From assembly GCF_015752155.1 (NCBI RefSeq), contig NZ_JADOVI010000007.1, forward strand, positions 142,527 to 206,526: a stretch of 64,000 bases of DNA, given 5' to 3'. The notes below the pieces were generated by a model. It was not told the DNA's origin. It worked only from the letters and a program-made list of their open reading frames with translations, and did no database searches. A program made the translations under genes and the position numbers. Positions 43,671-53,168 of the stretch are shown one piece after another; the first letter of the stretch is position 1, and each line of letters begins with the position of its first letter. Origin of the DNA: Cryobacterium sp. MP_M3 (GTDB lineage Bacteria; Actinomycetota; Actinomycetes; Actinomycetales; Microbacteriaceae).

Positions 43671-44687
43671 TCACTGCATGGTCTGGAAGACGGGTTGGTA
43701 GCCGTCGAGGGTGTCGGTCTGGAAGGCCCGTTGCACCTCCGCGAGCTTGTCCCAGTCGAGGTTCACGATCGACTGGCCGTCTGCAGAGGTGCCGATTCCG
43801 GTGGTCGGCGCGGTGAAGAACGTGAAGTCATGGGCACGGATGCCGCGCAGTTCCCTCGCGAGCCCGGTCAGGTAGGGCAGGTCCAGCCCGTCATCCACGG
43901 CGACGTACTCCTTCACCGCGCCGAGCAGCGCGGCGATCCGGACCGGGTCGACGAGGGTCTCCCGGGTCATCGCCTTGCCGAGTACGGCCTTCATCACGAG
44001 TTGCTGGTTTCGCACCCGCTCGAAGTCGCCGTCGGGCAGCGCCGCCCATTCCCGGGCGAACGCCAACGTCTCCGTGCCGTCGAGATGCTGGGCACCCGCC
44101 GGGTAGTAGTGGCCGGTGGCGGTGGAGGAGAATGCGGTGGGATTGTCGATGTCGATGCCTCCCACGGCATCCGCCAGGCCGGCGAACCCCGCATAGTCCA
44201 CCAGGGCGACATGGTCGATCCGGGTGCCGATGAGGCTCTCGACTGACTGCACGGCCAACGGCACCCCGCCGAACGACAGCGCGGCGTTCACCTTCTCCGG
44301 TTCCCGCCCGGGCAGGATGATCCAGCTGTCACGCAGGATCGACATGACGTAGATGTTCTTCCGGTCTGCGGGGATGTGCAGGACCATGATCGTGTCGGAG
44401 CGCTGACCGCTGACGTTCTCAAGCGTTCCGTTCACGGCATTCCAGCTGTCCGACCCGAGAAGCAGGAGGTTCTGGGCGGAGGCCGCGGACCCGACCGTTT
44501 CCGGCGGGCGGGTCTCGTCGGCGGGGAAGACCTCCGTCACCTGGTTCAACTGGGTGCCGAGGATGCGATTGGTCACCAGGTCGCTGATGCTGGCGACGCT
44601 GTACACCGCGGCCAGACCGACGACGAGGGCAATGGACGTGATTCGCCACGCCACGCTCGGCGGATGCCAGCCGCCGACGCTCGTCAT
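43671..44687 (-). CDS. LCP (LytR-CpsA-Psr) family wall-polymer transferase
   Basis: This 338-residue membrane protein has one N-terminal TM helix (ITSIALVVGLAAVYSVASIS) and an extracytoplasmic LCP domain. Conserved blocks are LLLGSDSW, RSDTIMVLHIPADRKNIYVMSILRDSWI with catalytic-site Arg/Asp residues, and FAREWAALPDGDFERVRNQQLV. It would transfer an undecaprenyl-linked glycopolymer to peptidoglycan. ATG 44687 was chosen for the TM start; the longer frame is not supported. It is divergent from galU across 251 bp, which links polymer attachment and precursor supply. Confidence 0.92.
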   Translation of the reverse strand: MTSVGGWHPPSVAWRITSIALVVGLAAVYSVASISDLVTNRILGTQLNQVTEVFPADETRPPETVGSAASAQNLLLLGSDSWNAVNGTLENVSGQRSDTIMVLHIPADRKNIYVMSILRDSWIILPGREPEKVNAALSFGGVPLAVQSVESLIGTRIDHVALVDYAGFAGLADAVGGIDIDNPTAFSSTATGHYYPAGAQHLDGTETLAFAREWAALPDGDFERVRNQQLVMKAVLGKAMTRETLVDPVRIAALLGAVKEYVAVDDGLDLPYLTGLARELRGIRAHDFTFFTAPTTGIGTSADGQSIVNLDWDKLAEVQRAFQTDTLDGYQPVFQTMQ

Positions 44688-44938
44688 GGTGTCACCACGC
44701 TCAGATGAGGCCGGGAAGGCAATGCGTCGGGTCGCGGGCGGGTAGGGAATGGGCGCGTTTGCGGCATCGGGTTGCCTCCAGCTGTGCCGCTCGGGTAAAC
44801 GGTCCACTCACCATAAACCCGGGCCTCGATGGAGGGAATGGCCCGGTTGGCACCCAATAGGGGGGCAGAAACGGGGTCGGCCGCGCAGCGCTTCCGGCAC
44901 GGGACCGGCCCGCAACCGACGGCGTTTAGGCTGATCTC

Positions 44939-45832
44939 ATGAGCACACGTATTACGAAGGCCGTCATTCCCGCTGCCGGGCTGGGGACTCGCTTCCTGCC
45001 GGCGACCAAGGCGATGCCGAAGGAGATGCTGCCCGTCGTTGACAAGCCGGCGATCCAGTACGTGGTCGAGGAGGCCGTGGATGCGGGCCTGACCGATGTG
45101 CTGATGATCACCGGCCGCAACAAGAACGCCCTGGAGAACCACTTCGACCGGATGACCGAGCTCGAGGCGATCCTGGAGCAGAAGGGCGACCAGAGCCGGC
45201 TGGCCAAGGTCAACCACGCCACCGATCTGGCTGACATGCACTATGTGCGCCAGGGTGACCCGCTGGGCCTGGGCCATGCGGTGCTCCGCGCGAGGATGCA
45301 CGTGGGAGATCAGCCGTTCGCGGTGCTGCTCGGCGACGACATCATCGACGCCCGCGACCCGTTGCTCTCCAAGATGCTCACCGAGCAGGGCAACCGCAAC
45401 GCGAGCATCATCGCGTTGATGGAGGTGGACCCGTCGCAGATCCACCTTTACGGTGCGGCCGCGGTCGAGCCCACCGATGACCCCGACGTGGTGCGGGTGA
45501 CCGGCCTGGTCGAGAAGCCGGCCGCGGAGGATGCCCCGTCGAACCTGGCTATCATCGGCCGGTACGTGCTCCGCCCCGAGGTGTTCGACGTGCTCGAGCA
45601 CACCGCGCCGGGCAAGGGCAACGAGATCCAGCTCACCGACGCCCTGCAGGAGATGGCCGAAACCCCGGAGACCACCGGCGGCGTCTACGGCGTCATCTTC
45701 CGCGGCCGCCGCTACGACACCGGCGACCGCCTCGACTACATCAAGGCCATCGTGCAGCTCGCCGTGGACCGCGACGACCTCGGCCCCGACCTCCGCCCCT
45801 GGCTGCACGACTTCGTCGCCACCCTCGACTGA
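44939..45832 (+). CDS. galU: UTP-glucose-1-phosphate uridylyltransferase
   Basis: This 297-residue nucleotidyltransferase makes UDP-glucose from glucose-1-phosphate and UTP. The signature AVIPAAGLGTRFLPATKAMPKEMLP (cited here only as its ends AVIPAAGLGT and KAMPKEMLP) and DKPAIQYVVEEA are intact, as are LLGDDIID and the VEKP loop. It feeds Ugd (55460-56773) and glycan synthesis. It is the only rightward gene between leftward LCP and DUF4012 genes; no operon partner is visible. The 251-bp upstream region is a shared divergent promoter. Confidence 0.95.
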   Translation: MSTRITKAVIPAAGLGTRFLPATKAMPKEMLPVVDKPAIQYVVEEAVDAGLTDVLMITGRNKNALENHFDRMTELEAILEQKGDQSRLAKVNHATDLADMHYVRQGDPLGLGHAVLRARMHVGDQPFAVLLGDDIIDARDPLLSKMLTEQGNRNASIIALMEVDPSQIHLYGAAAVEPTDDPDVVRVTGLVEKPAAEDAPSNLAIIGRYVLRPEVFDVLEHTAPGKGNEIQLTDALQEMAETPETTGGVYGVIFRGRRYDTGDRLDYIKAIVQLAVDRDDLGPDLRPWLHDFVATLD

Positions 45833-45841
45833 ACGAGGCGA

Positions 45842-45860
45842 CTCAGGCGCGGCGCCTGAG
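45842..45860. terminator. Short palindrome between convergent galU and DUF4012 genes
   Basis: CTCAGGCGC-G-GCGCCTGAG lies 9 bp after the galU stop. It is a 9-bp near-perfect palindrome without a T tract, so it is only a weak terminator candidate. Confidence 0.35.
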
Positions 45861-45899
45861 GAGCGGCGGGCCCGGCTCAGCCGGCCTGACCCGGCTGTC

Positions 45900-47801
45900 C
45901 TACTTCTTAGGGGCGCAGCCGGCCGCGTCGACGGTCACGACTGTGGGGTTGAGCATCGGGGTCGTGCGCAGCTCCGGAGCCGCGTAGGTGCCCGCTGCCC
46001 CGCTGAAGGCCACGGTTACCGTGCTCGATTCGCCGGGAGCCAGCACCGCCTCGAACATGGCCACGGGGCGCCCCAGGTCGTCCGTGGTGCCGACCAGGCC
46101 GGTGGACACCCCGGCGACATTCACCACCGTCGAGGCGAGGGTCGTTCCGGGAGGGCCGTAGACGAAGACCTGGGTGCGGAACTGCTTGCCCTTCCAGTAC
46201 CCGCTGGCCACGTAGGACGGCAGCTCTGCGGCTTCGGCCTTGGTGATCTTCGAGTGCAGGTCGACCGTCGCGGTGAAGGTGGGAGTCTTCGACGTGCAGA
46301 CATCCGTGGTCAGTTTCGCCGCCGTCTCGAGGTAGTAGTCCATCTTCGAGGTGGAGGTGTCGCGGAAGTACACGCCCGTGGTCGTCGACTTCTCGTTCGT
46401 CGTCGGCAGGATCCCGGACAGCGCGGAATCGGCGAGAATCGCCTGCTCCTCGGGATGCGAGCTCCAGGCCATGATCCGGTGTTCGTCCACACCCTGCATG
46501 ACCGACTTGAGCAGTTCCTTGGGGTCTGCCCCTGACCCCATCAGGGCACCGAAGATAGATTTCGCGGCCTCACCGAAGAACGCGTCGGTCTGGTTCGGGC
46601 CGTCTTCGCCCTGATAGCGGAAGTAGATCTCGTTGAGCAGGAGCGACACCGCGTTCTCGCTCGAGAGCTGGTCGCCGGTGCTCATGGCGATCGGGCCGGT
46701 CGCGCCGAGGATGTGCGCGAGGGCAGCCGGGTCGATGGAGATGATGCCGTCGACCGGGGCGCCGCCGATGTCCCGTTTCCAGAAAGCATCGGTGATGAGG
46801 GCCGCCGTGGGGAAATCGGGGCGGCTGGTCGCCAGGTTCAGCCTGGTGTAGATCAGCGGGGTGTACAGGGAGGCAAGGGTCGGGTCGACGGCCAGGACGG
46901 GACTCGTGTCATCCGTCTTGAAGCTCTGGCTCGACGCCTGCCGGCCGATCGCGATGGCGCCGTCGTTCACCGTGACCTCGGTCAGGGCAGCGGAGGTTCC
47001 GCCGAGCGCGGTCGTCTCGGCGAGGTTCTGGAACATCAGCAGGTATGTGCGCGGGCCCGAAGCTCCCAGCATGGCCGGGGCGACGGCGGTGATCGAATGC
47101 ACATCGCTCACCATGGTGGCCGCGCTGGTGAGCATGGTGGAGAGTTTGACGCCGGCCGAGTCGACCTGGCCGATCGTGCCGTCCAGGTTGATCTTCGAGA
47201 CGGACTTTGCTTCGCCGGTGAGCGTCGTGCTTGCCTGGCCGAGGGCCGTGTTCAGGTCGATCAACGGCTTGAGGTCGACCTTGCCGTCGACCGGCTTCAA
47301 GGATGCGGGGCTGAGCGTGGAGGCGATGGAGGCCACGGGGGCGAGCGCGTGCTGGGCGACGGCGTCAACGGATTCGGCCATCTGGCGCACTGCGGCGAGG
47401 TTCGGTCCGGCTACCGGAACGATCTCGGCGGCACGCCACAGGGGGTCGTGGGTCTGGTCGACGGCCTTGCTCGTTGCCGCGGTCAGCTTGGTGGACGTTG
47501 TGCCCAGGCCCGCGAAATCCATCGCGGCACCCTGGGTCTTGAGGGTGCCGACCAGGGTCTGCGCCTTCTCGAGTTCCGACTTGGCGGTGAGCGCCCGTGA
47601 ACCGACCCAGCCGGCTGCGGCGCCGAGCACGAGCAGGACGCCGACGACCACGGACAGGGTGACGAGGATGCGACGGGTGCGACGCTTCATCCGTCGGTGG
47701 CGAACGGGCGCGACCCCGGCAGCCGAGCCTTCGGTCGCGGCCTCGCCGCTGGATTTTCGGCTCTTGGGCTTGCCGGAGCGGTCGTCGCTAGATTCAGTCA
47801 C
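45900..47801 (-). CDS. DUF4012 domain membrane-anchored extracellular protein
   Basis: This 633-residue protein has a basic cytoplasmic N terminus (KPKSRKSS; RHRRMKRRTRR), one TM helix (ILVTLSVVVGVLLVLGAAAG) and a large extracytoplasmic DUF4012 domain (YLLMFQNLAETTALGGTSAA; RPDFPTAALITDAFWKRDIG; PVDGIISIDPAAL). DUF4012 proteins are recurrent in actinobacterial capsule and exopolysaccharide loci, but their activity is unknown. The GTG start at 47801 has only a weak ribosome binding site. It is convergent with galU. Confidence 0.9.
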   Translation of the reverse strand: MTESSDDRSGKPKSRKSSGEAATEGSAAGVAPVRHRRMKRRTRRILVTLSVVVGVLLVLGAAAGWVGSRALTAKSELEKAQTLVGTLKTQGAAMDFAGLGTTSTKLTAATSKAVDQTHDPLWRAAEIVPVAGPNLAAVRQMAESVDAVAQHALAPVASIASTLSPASLKPVDGKVDLKPLIDLNTALGQASTTLTGEAKSVSKINLDGTIGQVDSAGVKLSTMLTSAATMVSDVHSITAVAPAMLGASGPRTYLLMFQNLAETTALGGTSAALTEVTVNDGAIAIGRQASSQSFKTDDTSPVLAVDPTLASLYTPLIYTRLNLATSRPDFPTAALITDAFWKRDIGGAPVDGIISIDPAALAHILGATGPIAMSTGDQLSSENAVSLLLNEIYFRYQGEDGPNQTDAFFGEAAKSIFGALMGSGADPKELLKSVMQGVDEHRIMAWSSHPEEQAILADSALSGILPTTNEKSTTTGVYFRDTSTSKMDYYLETAAKLTTDVCTSKTPTFTATVDLHSKITKAEAAELPSYVASGYWKGKQFRTQVFVYGPPGTTLASTVVNVAGVSTGLVGTTDDLGRPVAMFEAVLAPGESSTVTVAFSGAAGTYAAPELRTTPMLNPTVVTVDAAGCAPKK

Positions 47802-47838
47802 CTGAGGAACGCTAATGCATGAAGTTGTATCGGCCTAC

Positions 47839-48612
47839 TCAGGCCACGCCGGCCTCGAGCCGCGGGATCAGGGTCTCCAGGAACGCGGCGGTGTCTTCCC
47901 AGCCGCCCACGGCGAAGCACTCGACCCCGAGCACCTTCACCGGGTAGTCGTTGCCGTGCTCGTCGAGGCGGTCTCCGACGAAGAGCATCTCCGCCAGGGA
48001 GACGCCGGTGAGCGTGGCGAGCTTGTTCATGCCGTAGGCCTTGTCGATGCCGCGGCGGGTGATGTCGACCGAGGTCGAGCCGCCCGACCGCACCTCGAGC
48101 TCGGGGAGGCGCGCCTGCACCGCCTCGCGGAGGGCGTTCTTCTTCTCCCCGCTCGGGTCCCAGGCGCTCTTCGCTGCGACCGGGGCGGCCTGGCCGAGCG
48201 CGGAGAAGGTGATCTGCGAGCCGCGGTCCTCGAGGATCGGGCCCCAGGTGTCGCTCTCCCAGTAGCCGAGCTCACGGGCGGTCGCCTCGACGGCGGACAG
48301 CGCGCTGGCCTTCTCCGTGTCGGTGAGGAGCTCGGCGTAGATCTGCGTCCAGACACCCTCGATGTGGCGGTAGTACTGGGTGCCGCAGGTGGGCATCAGG
48401 TGCAGCCCGGCGAGGGCCTCGTTGCTGACGTTGTCGAGGTTGTCGATCAGCTGCATGTGGAACTGGGCGATCTGGCCGCCGGAGATGACGCAGACCTCCA
48501 CGGCGCCGAGCAGGCGCACCATCAGCGCCGCCATTCGCGGGTCGAGTGGGGACTTGGAGGCGGCCAGGGTGTCGTCGAGGTCGAAGGCCACGAGCCGGGG
48601 AAGGGACGTCAT
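47839..48612 (-). CDS. HAD-superfamily IIB phosphatase/phosphomannomutase-like protein
   Basis: This 257-residue HAD hydrolase has motif I DLDDTLAASKSPL (nucleophile Asp and acid Asp in DLDDT), motif II ISGGQ, motif III Lys in the GIDKAYG region, and motif IV GDRLDEHGND. The C2 cap (HLMPTCGTQYYRHIEG) resembles eukaryotic-type phosphomannomutases and mannosyl/glucosyl-phosphoglycerate phosphatases. A role in sugar-phosphate supply for the envelope genes is plausible. ATG 48612 follows AAAGGAACC. A longer frame to 48681 is unsupported. Confidence 0.85.
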   Translation of the reverse strand: MTSLPRLVAFDLDDTLAASKSPLDPRMAALMVRLLGAVEVCVISGGQIAQFHMQLIDNLDNVSNEALAGLHLMPTCGTQYYRHIEGVWTQIYAELLTDTEKASALSAVEATARELGYWESDTWGPILEDRGSQITFSALGQAAPVAAKSAWDPSGEKKNALREAVQARLPELEVRSGGSTSVDITRRGIDKAYGMNKLATLTGVSLAEMLFVGDRLDEHGNDYPVKVLGVECFAVGGWEDTAAFLETLIPRLEAGVA

Positions 48613-48735
48613 CTCTAGTGGTTCCTTTAGCAGGATCAGTGCGCCGGACTGGGCCCGGTGCGGAGCGTCACCCATTCGCAACGCCAGAAAAAACTCTACA
48701 GGCGACCGCTGGGTGCTTCCGCATCGTGCGGCGGT

Positions 48736-50970
48736 TCAGCCGGCGAGACCCTCCGGCAGGGGGCCGTCAGTGACGAGGTAGAGGCGCTGGGTGGCGCGGG
48801 TGAGCGCCACGTAGAGCGCGCCGACCCCCCGGGAGGAGGAGGCGACTATCGCGTTCGGGTCGACAACGACCACCGCGTCGAACTCGAGCCCCTTCGCGTC
48901 TTGCGGGGTGAGCAGCGCCACCGGCCGGGTGAGGCCGAGCGCGCCGAGCCCGACGGCGTCGCCGAACTCCGCGGTGAGGGCGGCGTTGACGGCGGCGAGG
49001 GATGCCTCGACCACGATCACCGCAAGGGTGCCGCCGGCATCGAGGGCGAGGTCTCGGCGCACGGCCTCGGCGGCATCCTTCACCGTTTCGATCGGCCAGT
49101 CACTGGCCCGCACCGACCGGGCCGGGGTGATCGGCAGGTTGTGCGCGAGCGCCATCGCCTCGGCCGCCTCCGCGATCTGGCTGGGGGTGCGGTAGTTCAC
49201 GGTGAGCTCTTCGAGCCGCCACCGCTCGGCCTCGAGGGACGAGCCGAGCACGGGCCGGAGCGCCTCCTTCCAGCTGGTGGCCGCCGCGGCCGACGCCGCC
49301 TGGGCGATGTCGCCGACGATGGTGAACGAGCGCTGCGGGCCGCGGCGCAGCAGCAGGCGCCACTGCATCGGCGAGAGTTCCTGCGCCTCGTCGACGACGA
49401 CGTGCCCGTAGGTCCAGGTGCGGTCGACGGCCGCGCGCTCGGCGGTGGTGGCCCGGTCGCCCAGCTCGGCGAAGTTGTCGGCGAGCGACTTGGCGTTCAC
49501 GAGACCCTTGACCGCCATGTTGGCGATGGCAGCCTCGGCGTTCTCGATGTCGCGTTTGCGTTGTTCCTTCTGCTCGCGCTTCTGCGCCGCGTCGACCACG
49601 TTGTACTCGCCCAGGTGCATGGCCGCCTCGTCGAGCAACGGAACGTCGGCGATGGTGAACGGGGCGTTCCGCGACCGGTGCAGCAGTGCCCGCTGCTCGG
49701 GCGAGAACCGCGGGGTGAGCGAGGCCAGCCACTCCGGGCGGGCGTAGAGGTCCTGCAGCAGTTTCTGGGGCGTGAGCGGCAGCCAGGCCGTGTTGAGGGC
49801 AACCCGCACGGCCTCGGCCGAGCGCAGGTCTTCCCGCAGCATGGGCAGGTCGCTCTCGTCCATCGAGGCGCCCCCGGCCTTGAGCGTCTCCAGCCATTCC
49901 CGCGACAGCGCGTTCAGCGCGTTCTTCACGAAGGTGACCCGGGCCTCGTTGTGCGGCTTGCCGCTGGTCTGGGCGCGGTGGATGGCCTTCCCCACCAGTT
50001 CGGCGGTGAGCTTCACCCGGTCGCCGTTCACCTCGAGCAGCTGGTCCCGTTCGGGGATGCGCTGCCGGGAACGCACGGCGCGCTCGATCACTCCGGCCAT
50101 GGCGGTCTGGCCCTTGAGCGCGGCGACGGCGGGGGCATCCTCGTGGGTCGCGTCGACGCCGGGGAACAGCTGGCCCACGCTGGCGAGCACCACCCCGGTC
50201 TCGCCGAGCGAGGGGAGCACGGCCTCGATGTACTGCAGGAACGACGGCGACGGGCCCACGATGAGCACGCCGGAGTGCTTGAGCCGGTCGCGGTGCGTGT
50301 AGAGCAGATAGGCCGCACGGTGCAGCGCCACGGCGGTCTTTCCGGTGCCGGGGCCGCCCTGCACCACGAGCACACCCTTGAGGTCGGAGCGGATGATGCG
50401 GTCCTGCTCGGCCTGGATGGTCGCCACGATGTCGGACATGTGCCCGGTGCGCTGCGCGGTGAGCGCGGCGAGCAGGGCACCTTCGCCCTGGTGGTGGGTA
50501 GCGGCCTCCCCTTCGAGCAGTTCGGCGTCGAGGATCTCATCCTCGATCCGGATGATGCTGCGCCCCTTGGAGAGCAGGTGGCGCCGGGCACGGGCACCGA
50601 GCGGGGTCGCGGCCGTGGCCTGGTAGAACGCGCTGGCCTGCGGCACGCGCCAGTCGAGCAGGATCGGCTGCAGGTCTTCGTCGCGCAGCCCGACCCGGCC
50701 GATGTAGCGGTAGATGGAGCCGTCGTCGGCGTCGGATGCCGTCTCCAGCCGGCCGAACGCCAGCCGGTCGTCGACCTCCCGCAGCTGCACGATCCGGTCC
50801 TCGTAGAGGCGCGCGAAGGTGTCGCGCTCGGAGCGCGCCTGGTGGTTGCCGCCCACGTTCAGCCGCCGCACAGCGGTCAGCTGCTGCTCGGCCTCACGCT
50901 GGAGCGCGTCCAGCCGCGCGTACAGCGTGGCCACATAGTTCTGTTCGCGCTGAAGCTCCAGGTCGACCAC
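48736..50970 (-). CDS. HelD-like RNA polymerase-associated ATPase (UvrD/Rep-fold)
   Basis: This 744-residue SF1-type motor has a long N-terminal coiled region (REQNYVATLYARLDALQREAE), then Walker A QGGPGTGKTAV and later helicase motifs (VVDEAQELSPMQWRLLLRRG, VGDIAQAAS, NYRTPSQIAEAAEAMALA, VALTRATQRLYLV). Actinobacterial HelD/HelR proteins of this layout release stalled or rifampicin-bound RNA polymerase (family knowledge). GTG at 50970 is preferred over TTG 50985 because AGGGG lies 8 nt upstream. It is leftward and divergent from the CHAP amidase. Whether it protects against rifamycins cannot be judged from sequence. Confidence 0.88.
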   Translation of the reverse strand: MVDLELQREQNYVATLYARLDALQREAEQQLTAVRRLNVGGNHQARSERDTFARLYEDRIVQLREVDDRLAFGRLETASDADDGSIYRYIGRVGLRDEDLQPILLDWRVPQASAFYQATAATPLGARARRHLLSKGRSIIRIEDEILDAELLEGEAATHHQGEGALLAALTAQRTGHMSDIVATIQAEQDRIIRSDLKGVLVVQGGPGTGKTAVALHRAAYLLYTHRDRLKHSGVLIVGPSPSFLQYIEAVLPSLGETGVVLASVGQLFPGVDATHEDAPAVAALKGQTAMAGVIERAVRSRQRIPERDQLLEVNGDRVKLTAELVGKAIHRAQTSGKPHNEARVTFVKNALNALSREWLETLKAGGASMDESDLPMLREDLRSAEAVRVALNTAWLPLTPQKLLQDLYARPEWLASLTPRFSPEQRALLHRSRNAPFTIADVPLLDEAAMHLGEYNVVDAAQKREQKEQRKRDIENAEAAIANMAVKGLVNAKSLADNFAELGDRATTAERAAVDRTWTYGHVVVDEAQELSPMQWRLLLRRGPQRSFTIVGDIAQAASAAAATSWKEALRPVLGSSLEAERWRLEELTVNYRTPSQIAEAAEAMALAHNLPITPARSVRASDWPIETVKDAAEAVRRDLALDAGGTLAVIVVEASLAAVNAALTAEFGDAVGLGALGLTRPVALLTPQDAKGLEFDAVVVVDPNAIVASSSRGVGALYVALTRATQRLYLVTDGPLPEGLAG

Positions 50971-51108
50971 AAAAACACCCCTCAAATCCGACCTTCGAGT
51001 TTAGTCGATTCGGATGTGGACTCCTTCCGCGCCACAAATGGGGGTTCGTCTCCGGTAGCCGGAGATGTTAGACATACGTGGGACGCGGAGCGCCCTGACG
51101 GGGAGCTC

Positions 51109-52857
51109 ATGGAACAGAACACGCGCGGTGCCGCGCTTGCACGGAGGCGTCTCTCCGTCTGGTTGCAGCGCACGGTCTCGGCTGCGGTGGCGTTCGCCGT
51201 GGTGACAGCCTCCACCCTCGTCTTCTCACCGGTGGCCTTCGCCGGCACGGACGACTATCCGGCCCAGTGGCGGGATGTGCCACAGGACTCGGTGTTCGAC
51301 ACCTGGCGCGAGTACAACCGCGAGTGCACCTCGTTCGCCGCATGGCGCCTGCACTCCCGGAACGGCTTCGAAATGCCCTTCTACGACGACGCCAGCGGGT
51401 GGGGTGCGGATGCCCTCGCCCGCGGCTACACCGTGGACATGAATCCCACCGTCGGCTCCATCGCCTGGTGGTCGTACGGCCACCTTGCCTGGGTCGAGTC
51501 GGTCAATGCCGGCGGCACGGTGACGGTCGAGGCCTTCAACTGGCGCACCCCGACCGGCCACGACGGCGCCTATCACGAGAGCACCTACGCCGCCTCCGCG
51601 GTGTCGGGCTACATCCATTTCAAGGATGCCGGGTCGGGCCTGCATTCGGGCGCGTTCGTGATCTACCGGGGCGACATCTACCGGCTGGCCGGCGGGGCGC
51701 CCCTCTATGTGTCGGGGTGGGCGCCCTTCGGTGGGCCCCAGCCCGTGATCACTCTCTCGGACGCGCAATGGGCGAGCCTGCGGCGCACCCCCGCCGACGG
51801 CACGTTCGTGGCCGCGCAACCCAGCGCCGAGGTCTTCGAGATCACCGGCGGCGCCCCGAGGTTCGTGTCGAGCGTGGCAGGCTTTGCGGGCGGGCAGCCG
51901 ACGGTGACGATCGGCGATGACGACATCCGGAATGCCGGCACCACGGATCAGGCGAGCCCGTGGAGTCACCTGCGTGCCCGCCTGTCGGGTGCGGACCGGT
52001 TCGCGACGAGCGCGGCCGTGTCAGCCGCCGGCTTCTCCCCCGGTGTGCCGGTGGCGTACATCGCCAACGGGTTGAACTTCCCGGATGCGTTGTCGGCGGC
52101 CCCAGTGGCCGGGCGGGACGGTGCTCCGGTGTTGCTCGTGCAGCCCGACGGGATCCCGGCCCCGATCCAGGCCGAACTGACCCGGCTGAAACCCGGCCGC
52201 ATTGTCGTGGTCGGCTCCGAGGTGGCGGTCGGCGCCGCTGTGGCCACCCAGCTGGCGACGCTGACCGCAGGCGGGGTGACTCGTTTGTCGGGGCCGGACC
52301 GGTTCGCGACGAGCGCGGCGATCTCCACGGCCGGGTTCGCCCCGGGCGTGCCGGTGGCGTACGTCGCCAGCGGGCTGAACTTTCCCGATGCTCTCTCGGC
52401 CGCGCCCCTGGCCGGCAGGGACGGCGCCCCCGTGCTGCTCGTGCAGCCCGACGGGATCCCGTCCCCGATCCAGGCCGAGCTGGCCCGGCTGCACCCCGGC
52501 CGCATCGTGCTGCTCGGGGCGGAGGCCGCCGTCAGCGCCGCCGTCGCAACGCAGCTGGCGTCGCTGACCGCCGGCGGGGTCACCCGCATCTCCGGGCCGG
52601 ACCGGTTCGCGACGAGTGCGGCGATCTCCGCCGCCGGGTTCGCCCCGGGCGTTCCGGTGGTCTACCTGGCCAACGGGTTGAACTTCCCCGACGCCTTGTC
52701 CGCGGCGCCCGTGGCCGGAAATGGTGGTGTTCCGGTGCTGCTCGTGCAGCCGGACGGCATCCCTGCCCCGGTGCAGGCCGAGCTGGCCAGGCTCAAACCC
52801 ACCCGCATCATCATCCTCGGCGCCGAGGCCGCCGTCAGCAGCAGCATCCTGCCGTAG
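51109..52857 (+). CDS. Secreted CHAP-domain protein with three near-identical CW_binding_2 repeats
   Basis: This 582-residue exported protein is probably a peptidoglycan amidase or endopeptidase. The signal peptide ends about residue 45 (SPVAFAG). The CHAP domain has Cys73 (RECTSFAAWRL) and His125 (YGHLAWVE). Two short VIYRGDIYRLAGGAPLY-type repeats follow (about 185-285). The C-terminal third has three CW_binding_2 units (RLSGADRFATSAA, RLSGPDRFATSAA and RISGPDRFATSAA), each about 101 residues. ATG 51109 has GGGGAG close upstream. The 5' region (50971-51108) has no ydaO-type riboswitch that I can recognise. The repeats resemble each other at the DNA level far more than in the 42096 protein. 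Confidence 0.9.
   Translation: MEQNTRGAALARRRLSVWLQRTVSAAVAFAVVTASTLVFSPVAFAGTDDYPAQWRDVPQDSVFDTWREYNRECTSFAAWRLHSRNGFEMPFYDDASGWGADALARGYTVDMNPTVGSIAWWSYGHLAWVESVNAGGTVTVEAFNWRTPTGHDGAYHESTYAASAVSGYIHFKDAGSGLHSGAFVIYRGDIYRLAGGAPLYVSGWAPFGGPQPVITLSDAQWASLRRTPADGTFVAAQPSAEVFEITGGAPRFVSSVAGFAGGQPTVTIGDDDIRNAGTTDQASPWSHLRARLSGADRFATSAAVSAAGFSPGVPVAYIANGLNFPDALSAAPVAGRDGAPVLLVQPDGIPAPIQAELTRLKPGRIVVVGSEVAVGAAVATQLATLTAGGVTRLSGPDRFATSAAISTAGFAPGVPVAYVASGLNFPDALSAAPLAGRDGAPVLLVQPDGIPSPIQAELARLHPGRIVLLGAEAAVSAAVATQLASLTAGGVTRISGPDRFATSAAISAAGFAPGVPVVYLANGLNFPDALSAAPVAGNGGVPVLLVQPDGIPAPVQAELARLKPTRIIILGAEAAVSSSILP
51979..52857 (+). repeat. 303-bp tandem repeat, 2.9 copies, within the CHAP gene
   Basis: Copies start at 51979, 52282 and 52585 (period 303 bp, 101 codons) and encode the CW_binding_2 units. 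Long stretches are identical, e.g. around GGATCCCG and GACCGGTTCGCGACGAG, so in-frame gain or loss of units by recombination is possible. Confidence 0.9.
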
Positions 52858-52988
52858 CTGGCCGGACGGCGCCCGACCAGTTCAGCATTGACGCCCACCT
52901 GACCGGTCATGTTCGCAGTCAACTTCGCCCCTGTAGGGGGGTCGTCTTTCGTCAGTTCGGCCTCGGTGACAGGGCTAGGCTGAAATTC

Positions 52989-53135
52989 GTGAGCAAAATT
53001 CGCCCCGAACAAATGGGCCATAAGGCACTCCTGCGGCGTGGGCGCAGCACCAAGTGGATGCAGTACACCCTGCTTGCCGTTGCAGGTTCCGGCGCGGCGG
53101 TCGCCTGTGTCGTCGCCCTCAGCACGACCCTGTAG
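52989..53135 (+). CDS. Candidate 48-residue single-TM small protein
   Basis: Starting at GTG 52989 (MSKIRPEQMGHKALLRRGRS) the frame has a basic N terminus and one hydrophobic helix (YTLLAVAGSGAAVACVVALS), ending at TAG 53133. GGCTAGG lies about 10 nt upstream. It is a plausible small membrane protein in the gap between the CHAP gene and the truncated ugd copy. Evidence is limited to topology and position. Confidence 0.45.
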   Translation: MSKIRPEQMGHKALLRRGRSTKWMQYTLLAVAGSGAAVACVVALSTTL

Positions 53136-53168
53136 ACCCCCCGGACGCGTGGCGTCCCGGCCGGTGCG

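Noticed and set aside
48658..51108. Upstream extension of the CHAP gene frame to 48658
   Set aside because: The frame is antisense to the HelD-like gene. The signal peptide and ribosome binding site place the true start at 51109.
50971..51108. c-di-AMP (ydaO) riboswitch upstream of the CHAP gene
   Set aside because: Actinobacterial wall-hydrolase genes often have one, but I cannot find its conserved core here, and the leader is only 138 bp.
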